A DNA stretch of 64,000 nucleotides, from assembly GCF_021654335.1 (NCBI RefSeq), contig NZ_AP023423.1, positions 1,301,001 through 1,365,000 of the forward strand, in the 5' to 3' direction. The DNA is from Sideroxyarcus emersonii. Lineage in GTDB: Bacteria > Pseudomonadota > Gammaproteobacteria > Burkholderiales > Gallionellaceae. Within the stretch, counting starts at the first letter, position 1. Each line of letters starts with the position of its first letter. Both the position numbers and the translations under genes were made by a program. Below are positions 44,009 through 54,247 of the stretch, in pieces. Below the pieces are notes generated by a model. That model saw only the letters and a list, made by a program, of their open reading frames with translations, did no database searches and had not been told where the DNA came from.

Positions 44009-44657
44009 AGCGCATACCGCTGTCGTGGAAGCGGAGCATGCGGTCGATGTCGTGCTGCTGACGCGCATTTTCGAAGCGGCCTTGCTCACCACGCAGGAGC
44101 CCTTGTCCATCGCCGAACTGAAACGCCTGAGCGAGGTTCCGCTGGAAAGCAGGATGGTCGAGGAACTGCTGCAGCAATTAGCGCAGAAATATGCCGACAG
44201 CGGTATCGAATTGAGTCGCGTCGCCAGCGGCTGGCGTTTCCGTGCGCGTCCCGAGATGCAGCAACACCTGGACAAGCTCGATCCGCAGAAACCCCCGCGC
44301 TATTCCCGTGCCGTGCTGGAGACGCTGGCCATCATTGCCTATCGCCAGCCGGTCACGCGCGGCGACATCGAAGAGATACGCGGTGTCGCCGTGTCCTCGC
44401 AAGTGTTGAAGACACTGGAAGGACGCGGCTGGATCGAGAGCATCGGTACCCGCGACACTCCGGGCAAACCGGCGCTGTATGCCACCACGCCGCAATTCCT
44501 GGACGACCTGAACCTGCGTTCCCTGCAGGAACTGCCAGCGCTGGAAGAGATGGGCTCGTTGCTGGAGGCCGGTATCGCCGATGAACCGGTACCGGCCGAG
44601 CCTGCTGCGCTCGATGCCGGAGCGACAGCTTCCGAACCGGAAGCTAACGCAGCCTGA
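43974..44657 (+). CDS. scpB: Segregation and condensation protein B
   Basis: 227 residues from ATG at 43974, inside the 3' end of scpA, so translation is coupled. Two winged helices are visible, with RYSRAVLETLAIIAYRQPVTR and the GVAVSSQVLKTLEGRGWI motif. An acidic and Ala-rich tail (about 195-227) is variable in the family. It acts as a dimer on ScpA and Smc. Confidence 0.95.
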   Translation: MSEPVEPLLPSEAHTAVVEAEHAVDVVLLTRIFEAALLTTQEPLSIAELKRLSEVPLESRMVEELLQQLAQKYADSGIELSRVASGWRFRARPEMQQHLDKLDPQKPPRYSRAVLETLAIIAYRQPVTRGDIEEIRGVAVSSQVLKTLEGRGWIESIGTRDTPGKPALYATTPQFLDDLNLRSLQELPALEEMGSLLEAGIADEPVPAEPAALDAGATASEPEANAA

Positions 44658-44820
44658 CGGACATGGGAAATAGCCATCAATTCACCGGGTCCGTTCCCCC
44701 TCCTGTGCGTGGTGGTTGCAGATCCATCGGCTATACAGCCAAGGGCTACCTGGTGCGGGGGCAATCCTTCCGCGTTTGCGCGGGGAAAGCAAACCAATTG
44801 CTTCGCGTGTTTCGTCCTAA

Positions 44821-45606
44821 ATGACTGCGATCAAGCGCATCTCTTCGCGCGACAATCCGTTCTACAAGTCGCTGCATAAACTTTCCTCATCCAGCCGCGA
44901 GCGGCACGCTGCGGGTCAGACCCTGCTCGACGGCCCCCACCTGCTGCGCGCCTTCCTGGATTCCGGTCACCGCCCGCGGCATCTGTTGCTGAACGAGCAA
45001 GCGCTGCAGGAAGCCGAGATCGTCGCCTTGCTCGATGCCTGTGCCGATGTGCCGCAGACGCAATTCGACGATGCGCTGTTCGCACAACTGTCCGAACTCA
45101 AAACCCCCAATGGCCTGCTGGCATTGATCGATATCCCCTCTGCCGGGAGCCAGGCTGCGCATAGCCGGCTTGCCTTGATGCTGGAAGATATCCAGGATCC
45201 GGGCAATCTCGGCTCCATGCTGCGTTCGGCTGCAGCGGCGGGTTGCGATGCGGTGTTCCTGTCGCCCGGGTGTGCCGATGCGTGGTCGCCCCGGGTGCTG
45301 CGGGCAGGGATGGGCGGGCACTTCGTGCTGGATATCATGCAATCGGCGGATTTGCTCAAGGTCGCGACGGAGTTCACCGGCAAGATACTGGCCGCCTCGT
45401 TGCAGGCGGAAAAATCGCTGTATGACTGCAATCTGCGCGGAAAACTGGCGTTTGCCATCGGCAACGAAGGGGCCGGATTGTCCAGGGGCCTATTGGATGC
45501 GGCACAACAGCATTTCGTGATTCCAATGCCGGGCAAGGTCGAGTCGCTGAATGCGGCGGCAGCGACAGCAGTGTGCCTGTTCGAGGCTGTACGGCAACGG
45601 CAATGA
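44821..45606 (+). CDS. TrmH/SpoU-family 2'-O-ribose RNA methyltransferase
   Basis: 261 residues: an N-terminal L30-like substrate-binding domain (about 1-100), then the knotted SPOUT domain with motif 1 LEDIQDPGNLGSMLRSA, motif 2 FAIGNEGAGLS and motif 3 IPMPGKVESLNAAAAT. It probably methylates 23S rRNA or tRNA. A 163-bp gap after scpB contains no convincing gene. Confidence 0.92.
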   Translation: MTAIKRISSRDNPFYKSLHKLSSSSRERHAAGQTLLDGPHLLRAFLDSGHRPRHLLLNEQALQEAEIVALLDACADVPQTQFDDALFAQLSELKTPNGLLALIDIPSAGSQAAHSRLALMLEDIQDPGNLGSMLRSAAAAGCDAVFLSPGCADAWSPRVLRAGMGGHFVLDIMQSADLLKVATEFTGKILAASLQAEKSLYDCNLRGKLAFAIGNEGAGLSRGLLDAAQQHFVIPMPGKVESLNAAAATAVCLFEAVRQRQ

Positions 45607-45653
45607 TTTATGCCGGTGAAATCCGAACCGCTTTTTACTGGTAGGATTCCACT

Positions 45654-45923
45654 ATGTGCCTAGGTATCCCCATGCAGGTAGTCGAAGTCGATGGCGCATT
45701 CGCCTGGTGCGAAGGACGCGGTCGGCGCGAGCGGCTCAACACCCTTTTGCTGGAAGAAGTGACTCCCGGCGAATGGGTGTATGCGGTACTGGGGCATGCC
45801 CGCGAAAAGCTCACCCCGCAGCGCGCAGCCGAAATCGATCTCGCACTCGACGGCCTGGCCGCTGCGATGCAGGGCGAGGCTAACCTCGATGCCTACTTTC
45901 CCGATATCGCGAGACCGCGATGA
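45654..45923 (+). CDS. hypC: Hydrogenase assembly chaperone HypC/HybG
   Basis: 89 residues starting MCLGIPMQV, with the essential Cys2 that binds the Fe(CN)2CO precursor together with HypD. It delivers this unit to the large-subunit precursor. It is the first gene of the uptake-hydrogenase operon. The other hyp genes (A, B, D, E, F) are not in this window. Confidence 0.95.
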   Translation: MCLGIPMQVVEVDGAFAWCEGRGRRERLNTLLLEEVTPGEWVYAVLGHAREKLTPQRAAEIDLALDGLAAAMQGEANLDAYFPDIARPR

Positions 45924-45965
45924 TCCGGGCTATCTTGTTTGCGTCCTGAATGAAATGAGGCTGTC

Positions 45966-46439
45966 ATGAAGATACTCATACTGGGCATCGGCAATACCCT
46001 GCTTGCCGACGAAGGAGTGGGGATCGTTGCGATGGAAGAACTGGCTGTCCGATATGGCGAGCGCGAAGACATGGAATTCCTCGATGGCGGCACCTTGTCG
46101 TTCACGCTGGCCGTACCGATCAGCGAGTGCGATGCATTGTTGGTGATCGATGCGGCCGAACTTGCTGCCATGCCGGGGACGGTACGGAGTTTCGAGGGCG
46201 AGGAGATGGATCGTTTCCTCGGCGAAAATCGCAAGAGCAGCGTGCATGAGGTTGGATTGCTCGACCTCAGGTCCGTTTCGCTTCTCACCGGCCATTGGCC
46301 GTCCCGGCGCGCACTGGTCGCCATCCAGCCGGCGCTGGTGGGTTGGGGCGAGACGCTGACGCCGGCCGTGGCGGCGGCGCTGCCGCACATATGCGAAATC
46401 GCCGAGGGGATCGTCACGCGGTTCTCTGCCGACATGTAG
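45966..46439 (+). CDS. [NiFe]-hydrogenase maturation endopeptidase (HyaD/HybD/HupD family)
   Basis: 157 residues. Ni-recognition residues are in their usual places: Glu16 (GNTLLADEGVG), Asp62 (LLVIDAAE) and His94 (SSVHEVGLLDL). It cleaves the C-terminal peptide of the large subunit after nickel insertion, most probably that of the hydrogenase encoded at 49662-51443. Confidence 0.93.
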   Translation: MKILILGIGNTLLADEGVGIVAMEELAVRYGEREDMEFLDGGTLSFTLAVPISECDALLVIDAAELAAMPGTVRSFEGEEMDRFLGENRKSSVHEVGLLDLRSVSLLTGHWPSRRALVAIQPALVGWGETLTPAVAAALPHICEIAEGIVTRFSADM

Positions 46440-46530
46440 CTGTAATACGACATGCGATGAGTTGACGCAGCCGATGCTCGCGCGCAGAATTCGCTGGCGT
46501 TCCCTGGTTCAACGACCACAAGGAGTCAGC

Positions 46531-47649
46531 ATGAAGCAAGCACAGCAACAACCGGGCTACTTGCCCGGGACCGTAGGCGAAGGCTTGGCGCAGCGCGGGG
46601 TGACCCGCCGCGAATTCCTCCAGTTCTGCACCTCCCTGGCTGCCCTGTTGGCGTTGCCGCCCGCGATGGCGAGCGTGATGGCCGATGCCATCAGCAAGGC
46701 GCGACGGCAATCGGTGATCTGGCTCTCCTTCCAGGAATGCACCGGCTGTACCGAATCCATCACGCGCTCGCATTCGCCGACACTGGAAAACCTGATCTTC
46801 GACCTAATTTCGCTGGACTACCACCACACGCTGCAAGCAGCTTCCGGGGAAGCGGCAGAGCATGCCCGCGCACAGGCGATGAAAGACAACGAAGGCAAGT
46901 ATCTGCTGATCGTAGATGGCTCGGTTCCGGTGGGCAATCCCGGATTCTCCACCATTGCCGGCATCAGCAACTACGACATGCTGGTCGAGACCGCCAAAGG
47001 CGCTGCGGCGATCGTTGCGGTGGGAACCTGTGCAACCTATGGCGGCATCCCCATGGCCAATCCCAACCCGACGGGAGCCGTTCCGGTGAGCGAGATCGTC
47101 AAGGACAAGCCCATCGTGAATGTACCCGGCTGTCCGCCCATCCCGGTGGTGATGACCGGGGTGCTGGCGAACTTCCTGACCTTTGGCAGTCTTCCCGAAC
47201 TGGATGATCTGGGACGGCCGAAATCCTTCTATGGCGAAACGATCCATGACCGCTGCTATCGCCGTCCGTTCTACGACCAGGGCAAGTTCGCGGAGAGTTT
47301 CGACGATGAAGCGGCACGGCAGGGCTGGTGCCTGTTCAAGCTGGGTTGCAAGGGGCCGGTGACCTACAACTCGTGCGCGACCACCAAGTGGAACGACGGT
47401 ACCAGTTTCCCCATCGAATCCGGTCACGGCTGCATCGGCTGTTCCGAACCCAAGTTCTGGGATGCCGGTCCTTTATACAAGGCCTTGTCCATGCCGATAT
47501 CGGCTTCGACCGCCATGCTGGGCAAAGCAGCCGCGGTCGGCGCCGCCGCCGGGGTGGCGATCACCTGGTACAACCGCTCGACCAAGGCTGCTGCAAAAGC
47601 GGCGCATGAAAGAGTGACCGTGCAGGATCTGGTCAGGGAGGACAAATGA
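46531..47649 (+). CDS. hynS: Group 1 (Isp-type, 1e) [NiFe]-hydrogenase small subunit
   Basis: 372 residues from ATG at 46531 with AGGAG upstream. A Tat signal (VTRREFLQF, then SLAALLALPP) directs the folded heterodimer to the periplasm. Iron-sulfur ligands: ECTGCTES, GTCATYGG and VPGCPPIP for the proximal cluster; a His/Cys region (HDRCYRRPF), WCLFKLGCKGP and GHGCIGC for the others. A C-terminal hydrophobic segment (LGKAAAVGAAAGVAITWY) could anchor it. The following genes isp1 and isp2, rather than a cytochrome b HupC, place it in Group 1e. Confidence 0.94.
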   Translation: MKQAQQQPGYLPGTVGEGLAQRGVTRREFLQFCTSLAALLALPPAMASVMADAISKARRQSVIWLSFQECTGCTESITRSHSPTLENLIFDLISLDYHHTLQAASGEAAEHARAQAMKDNEGKYLLIVDGSVPVGNPGFSTIAGISNYDMLVETAKGAAAIVAVGTCATYGGIPMANPNPTGAVPVSEIVKDKPIVNVPGCPPIPVVMTGVLANFLTFGSLPELDDLGRPKSFYGETIHDRCYRRPFYDQGKFAESFDDEAARQGWCLFKLGCKGPVTYNSCATTKWNDGTSFPIESGHGCIGCSEPKFWDAGPLYKALSMPISASTAMLGKAAAVGAAAGVAITWYNRSTKAAAKAAHERVTVQDLVREDK

Positions 47650-48305
47650 ACCATCTGGAACTCCTGACTTTCGCACGCGGTAGCGCGTTGAACTGGGCGC
47701 TTTCGATATTCGTGCTGGGTATCGTGCTGCGCCTGTTCGAGATCTTCGGCCTGGGACGAAAAGCCGATCTGGCCAGGGCCAGGAGCGACACGCCAGGCAG
47801 CGGTTGGCGCACCATGTTCACTCGTTCGATGCCGGTGCCGGGAATGCTGAAACGCGATTCAGTGACCTATATCGGCGGTTATGTTTTCCATTTCGGATTG
47901 TTTGTCGCCATCTTTTTCCTGGCAGCGCACATCGAATTCTTCCGCAGCATGACAGGCCTGGTCTGGCCCAGCCTGCCCACAGCGCTGGTCGACGCCCTGG
48001 TTGTGGCCGCGATCGTGGCGCTGGTGGTGGTGCTGGCGCACCGGCTCAACAACCGGGTGAAGCGGATGCTGTCGCGATTCGGCGATTACCTGGCCTGGAC
48101 AGTGACGCTGTTGCCGTTGCTGACAGGCTATCTTTCCTATCATCACCTGCTGTTCGAATACACCCTGATGCTGGCGCTGCACCTGTTCTCGGTCGAGTTG
48201 TTGCTGGTGCTGCTGCCTTTCACCAAGCTGTTCCATACCTTCTCCCTGTTCGTCTCGCGCTGGTACAACGGCGAGATCGCTGCGCGCAAGGGAGTGGCAT
48301 CATGA
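47646..48305 (+). CDS. isp1: Isp1: membrane cytochrome b-like subunit (NarI-type)
   Basis: 219 residues and about five transmembrane helices, with His residues suited to haem b ligation (YVFHFGLFVAIFFLAAHIEFF, YLSYHHLLFEY and ALHLFSVE). It resembles the gamma subunit of nitrate reductase and DsrM. It overlaps hynS by ATGA. It likely passes electrons from the periplasmic hydrogenase to quinone or to Isp2. Confidence 0.9.
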   Translation: MNHLELLTFARGSALNWALSIFVLGIVLRLFEIFGLGRKADLARARSDTPGSGWRTMFTRSMPVPGMLKRDSVTYIGGYVFHFGLFVAIFFLAAHIEFFRSMTGLVWPSLPTALVDALVVAAIVALVVVLAHRLNNRVKRMLSRFGDYLAWTVTLLPLLTGYLSYHHLLFEYTLMLALHLFSVELLLVLLPFTKLFHTFSLFVSRWYNGEIAARKGVAS

Positions 48306-48396
48306 GCCGAGCTGTGGGGATGGGAGCATTCGAGCATTCTGCCGGCAGCCGATGCCCGGATTTCCGACCCATAACCGGTCGAAAGGGGACTTAGCC

Positions 48397-49661
48397 ATGA
48401 CCGCGACACTAGAAAAAGGCCTCAATTCCTTCAAGGAAGTGATCGATGCGCCGATTGCCAGCTTCTTCTCCAGCTGCGTGCATTGCGGCCTTTGCGCCGA
48501 AGCCTGCCTGTTCTACACCGAGACCGGCGATGCGAAATACACGCCGATCCATAAACTGGAACCATTGCGGCGCGTCTGGAAACAGGAGTACACGCTGCTG
48601 GGCAAGCTGGGGAAAATGTTCGGTTTGTCCACAGCGGTGACGGATGCAGAACTGGACGAATGGGAACCGCTGGTCTACGACAGCTGCACGTTGTGCGGGC
48701 GTTGTTCCATGGTTTGCCCGGTGGGTAACGATATCACTTACATGATCCGCAAGATGCGCGAAGGCATGGCGGCTTCCGGACATGCACAAGAGGATCTGGT
48801 CGATGCCACCACTCGTGCCGTCACGCTCGGCAGCCCGATGGGGATCAAATGGCCGGCGGTGCTGGCACAGATCAAGCATGTGCAGGCCGAGACGGGTATC
48901 GAGGTGCCGGTCGAGCGCGCAGGGGCTGATTACCTCGTCCTGATGTCCTCGATGGAGATCATCAATTTCCCCGAATACCTGTCTGCGCTCAGTCGCATCT
49001 TCAAGCAAGCCGGGGTGAGCTGGACCCTGGCCGAGGATGCATTCGAAGCAACCAACAGTGGCATCCAGATCGGCGCTTCGGATCTGGCGCGCGAGATCGT
49101 CAGCCGCATCGTGGTGGCGGCAGAACGGTTGAAGGTGAAATGCGTAATCAGTCCGGAATGCGGCCATGCCTTTACCGCGATACGCTGGGAAGGGCCGAAC
49201 CTGATGGGAAGACCCTTCGGTTTCGAGGTGAAACATATCCTCGAGGTACTGGACGAACTGCACAAGGCGGGCAAGCTCAAGACCAAGGGCAAGGATAAAC
49301 GTCCGCTGACTTACCACGATCCCTGCCAGATCGCTCGTCGCGGCGGTGTGGTCGAGCAACCGCGACGCTTGCTGGGCGAGGTGGCCACGGATTTCCGCGA
49401 GATGCCGGATGCGGGTGTGATGAACTGGTGCTGCGGCGGCGGTGGCGGCGTTTCGGCCAATTCGCGTGCCGAACCATTGCGGCTGGAAGCTTTCAAGCAC
49501 AAGAAAGGGCAGATCGAGGCCACCGGCGTGCAGACGCTGATCACTGCCTGCGCCAATTGCCGCATCGTGATGGAAGAGGGGCTGGAGCATTACCACATGA
49601 AGGTCGAAGTGGTTGGTCTGACCGAGTTGCTGGCCGAATATCTTGTTGAGGAAAACGCATC

Positions 49662-49665
<4 letters not shown>
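48397..49665 (+). CDS. isp2: Isp2: HdrD/DsrK-like iron-sulfur protein
   Basis: 422 residues from ATG at 48397. Two [4Fe-4S] ferredoxin motifs (CVHCGLCAEAC and CTLCGRCSMVCPVG) are followed by two CCG domains (SPECGHAF, YHDPCQIARRGG, NWCCGGGGGVSA, ITACANCRIVMEEG) of the heterodisulfide-reductase type. It is cytoplasmic and partners Isp1, forming a module known from Thiocapsa and relatives that links periplasmic H2 oxidation to quinone or sulfur metabolism. It overlaps the large-subunit gene by 4 bases. Confidence 0.92.
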
Positions 49666-51443
<1,778 letters not shown>

Positions 51444-51451
51444 CCTCTTGT

Positions 51452-51475
51452 GGCGATGGCTGTCCGGCCATCGCC
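51452..51475 (+). terminator. Terminator-like hairpin after the uptake-hydrogenase operon
   Basis: A perfect 9-bp stem GGCGATGGC/GCCATCGCC with a 6-base loop lies 8 bases after the stop of the large-subunit gene. The following sequence (GTCTCATC) has only a weak T tract, so it may act in mRNA stability instead. Confidence 0.55.
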
Positions 51476-52069
51476 GTCTCATCTATCATTCTGGCAAGTG
51501 GGCAGGGCGGGCTGCTGCTTCCCAAGAGCAGTCTTTTACGGCTGAGATGTGAAGCAGTCAGGAATCGGCCAACGGGAGACTTTCGAGGGCGTCTTCCAAT
51601 TAGGAGCCGTTCGGTATGAATCGAGTCGCATGGACGCTTCTGACCTGGCCAGCACTGACGACAACGTAAAAATAAACGTCTGGCCTTTTGCTATCGTCTC
51701 CAGAATACCCAACTAATTCCCATAGCAGGTATAGGCAGTTATATAGATATTTTGGCCTATTCATAAATACGGACTTGTAAAGTAAAGTTCCAGTTGGGTT
51801 GCACCGCTACTTCTGCTGTCATTCAAGAATGTCAGGGGGAAAAGTTGACCAAGGATGACCATACCTTGCAGGAGCCGCTAAGCGGAAGTGCATTAGCGGT
51901 CGTCGGCAGCCACTGCTGAGATGCCATCTCGGCGCCATAAAGGATCGAGCCGTATGAGAGTTCCCAATCCGACTTCGACGCGATTTTTTCTTGTGACACC
52001 ACCTCCTCGCTGGTTTCGGCATGCCTGGAAGAAACGAGCGGAACATTCATCCATGTCCATACATCAGCG
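51476..52069. other. Gene-poor 594-bp interval
   Basis: I see no convincing gene. There is a 17-codon ORF with AGGAG upstream (MNRVAWTLL, from 51616) and a 72-codon minus-strand frame at 51832-52050 (MNVPLVSSRHAETSEEV), neither with recognisable similarity. Around 51720-51800 the sequence is AT-rich and may hold the promoter of the kinase gene that starts at 52070. Confidence 0.4.
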
Positions 52070-54247
52070 ATGAATCATCTCCCGGAAAAGCAGCATGACC
52101 CATTCTTCAAATTGTTGTTTGAGGCTAGTCCGCATCCTTACCTGATTTTACGGACGGATGCGGTGTTTACCATTATGGCTGTGAACGACCGCTACCTGTC
52201 AGCCACGGGAACTCAGCGCGATGCCATTATTGGCCACGGTCTCTTTGAAATATTCCCTGATAATCCGAATGATAAATCCGTGAGCGGCGTTGGCGATCTG
52301 CACATGTCGCTCAATCGTGTCGTCTCGGATCGCAAATTGGACACCATGGGCGTGCAGAAATACGACATTCCCCGGCGTGATGGCGGGGACGGCTTCGAGG
52401 TCAAGTACTGGAGCCCGGTTAACACTCCGGTATTTGCCGACGATGGCAGCGTTGCCTACATCATTCATCATGTAGAAGACGTGACTGAATTTATTCTAGG
52501 GCGAGAACGTGCCAATCTGGAAAAGGTGGAACAACTTGGAAAGATAGAAGCTCATGCAGAGCGCATGGAAGCGGAAGTAATGCGCCGGTCATCCGAGGTC
52601 AAGGACGCCAATCGAGCTCTTAAAATTGCAATGCAGAAACTTGAACAGCGCGAGGTGGAACTGGCGGCTGCCAACCGCGCCAAGGATTCCTTTCTGGCTA
52701 CGATGAGTCATGAGATCCGCACACCACTGACCGGAATGCTCGGAATGCTTGAGTTGCTCTCCATGACCCAACTTGATATGGAGCAGCGGACAACCTTGGA
52801 CACCGCTTGGGATTCCGGCAGGGGGCTGTTACGCATCGTCAGCGATATCCTCGATTGGTCGAAGATCGAGGAAGGCAAGCTGGAACTCTCGCTTCGCCCC
52901 ACTTCGATTCCCCAGCTTCTGCAAGAGGTGGTCAATACCTATTCTCGAGTAGCCAGCGCAAAAAATCTGATTCTTTACCGGCGTGTCGATCCACGCATTA
53001 GTGCGGCTCACATCGTCGACCCATTGCGACTGTCACAGGTGCTGAACAACTTTGTCAGCAACGCGATCAAGTTTACACAGTACGGTGAGATCGAGTTGAG
53101 TGCCGAACTGATCGAGCAACTTGATAGTGGTGAGCGGATACGCTTCTCTGTCAAGGATACGGGCATAGGCATCGCCAAGGAAGTCCAAGAGCACTTGTTC
53201 CAACGATACCGACAAGAGAGTGCCGACACAGCCCGAATGTATGGAGGTACAGGTTTAGGTTTGGCGATCTGCCGACGTCTCTCGGAAATGATGGACGGGC
53301 AAATCGGATTGAGGAGCGAGCCGGGACTGGGATCCATCTTCAGCATCACGCTGACCCTGCCTGTTTCCGGTGTGCCTGGGGAGATTGTGCAGAACATTCA
53401 TCCGGAAGTGAAGCATAGGGAAGTGTCTCCCTTGTTTACGGACAGCTTGAATGCACCGTTGGTACTTGCAGTGGACGACCATCCGACCAATCGCGACCTG
53501 CTTGCACGCCAGATCAAGTTACTCGGGCTTCAGTCCGAAACAGCGGAGAACGGGCAAATGGCATTGTCGATGTGGCGAGATGGAAGCTATGCGCTGGTCA
53601 TCACCGATTGCCATATGCCAAACATGGATGGCTATGTGCTTTCTCAGGAGATTCGCCGGATTGAGGCCGAGGAGGCGCGCTCGCGCATACCGATCATCGC
53701 ATGGACGGCGAATGCACAGGCGGTGGAGGCAGAGCGTTGCAAGCATGCTGGCATGGATGATTTATTGGTCAAGCCTGCAAATTTGGCACAGCTAAAGAAG
53801 ACGCTGGCAAAGTGGCTATCTGTCATTGGAACAGATGGTGTCATTAACCCATCTTCACCGCATGCTACGAACAGCGGACGGACCGAACCTGTAGATTTCT
53901 CAGTCTTGAACATGGTCGTGACGGACAGGGAGGATCAAATTCAAGTGTTGAGGGATTTCCAGTCTCATATTCGCGCAGACAGTGGAAAACTGATGGAAAT
54001 GCTGCAGCAAGGTGATCTAGCCAGGGTGGAGAGCACGGCGCATCGAATGAAAGGCTCCAGCAGAATGGTTGGGGCACATTATCTGGCAACAGCGAGTGCA
54101 ACTATCGAGCAAGCAGCGCGAGATTTTGATATGGCCGGTGCAAGCGCAGCCAAAAGGTCTTTGGACGATGCTATCAGGCAGCTGGAAGTATTTCTTGACC
54201 CCTTGATGACAACAGAAAATCCGAGGTCGCATGATGAAGATCAGTGA
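52070..54247 (+). CDS. Cytoplasmic PAS hybrid histidine kinase with receiver and Hpt domains
   Basis: 725 residues without transmembrane helices. Order: PAS (about 12-145), coiled coil (about 148-205), HisKA with His214 (FLATMSHEIRTPL), HATPase (SNAIKFTQYG, DTGIGIA, GGTGLGLAIC), receiver with Asp513 (ITDCHMPNMDGY), and Hpt with His658 (ESTAHRMKGSSRMVGA). This is a full His-Asp-His relay in one protein. The next gene, a REC-EAL-REC regulator, overlaps by 17 bases and is the likely recipient. G+C is visibly lower than in the flanking hydrogenase genes. A role in hydrogen or redox sensing is only suggested by position. Confidence 0.92.
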   Translation: MNHLPEKQHDPFFKLLFEASPHPYLILRTDAVFTIMAVNDRYLSATGTQRDAIIGHGLFEIFPDNPNDKSVSGVGDLHMSLNRVVSDRKLDTMGVQKYDIPRRDGGDGFEVKYWSPVNTPVFADDGSVAYIIHHVEDVTEFILGRERANLEKVEQLGKIEAHAERMEAEVMRRSSEVKDANRALKIAMQKLEQREVELAAANRAKDSFLATMSHEIRTPLTGMLGMLELLSMTQLDMEQRTTLDTAWDSGRGLLRIVSDILDWSKIEEGKLELSLRPTSIPQLLQEVVNTYSRVASAKNLILYRRVDPRISAAHIVDPLRLSQVLNNFVSNAIKFTQYGEIELSAELIEQLDSGERIRFSVKDTGIGIAKEVQEHLFQRYRQESADTARMYGGTGLGLAICRRLSEMMDGQIGLRSEPGLGSIFSITLTLPVSGVPGEIVQNIHPEVKHREVSPLFTDSLNAPLVLAVDDHPTNRDLLARQIKLLGLQSETAENGQMALSMWRDGSYALVITDCHMPNMDGYVLSQEIRRIEAEEARSRIPIIAWTANAQAVEAERCKHAGMDDLLVKPANLAQLKKTLAKWLSVIGTDGVINPSSPHATNSGRTEPVDFSVLNMVVTDREDQIQVLRDFQSHIRADSGKLMEMLQQGDLARVESTAHRMKGSSRMVGAHYLATASATIEQAARDFDMAGASAAKRSLDDAIRQLEVFLDPLMTTENPRSHDEDQ

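Noticed and set aside
44658-44820. Possible small RNA or gene between scpB and the rRNA methyltransferase gene
   Set aside because: Some short inverted repeats are present, but there is no terminator, conserved fold or ORF that I could support.
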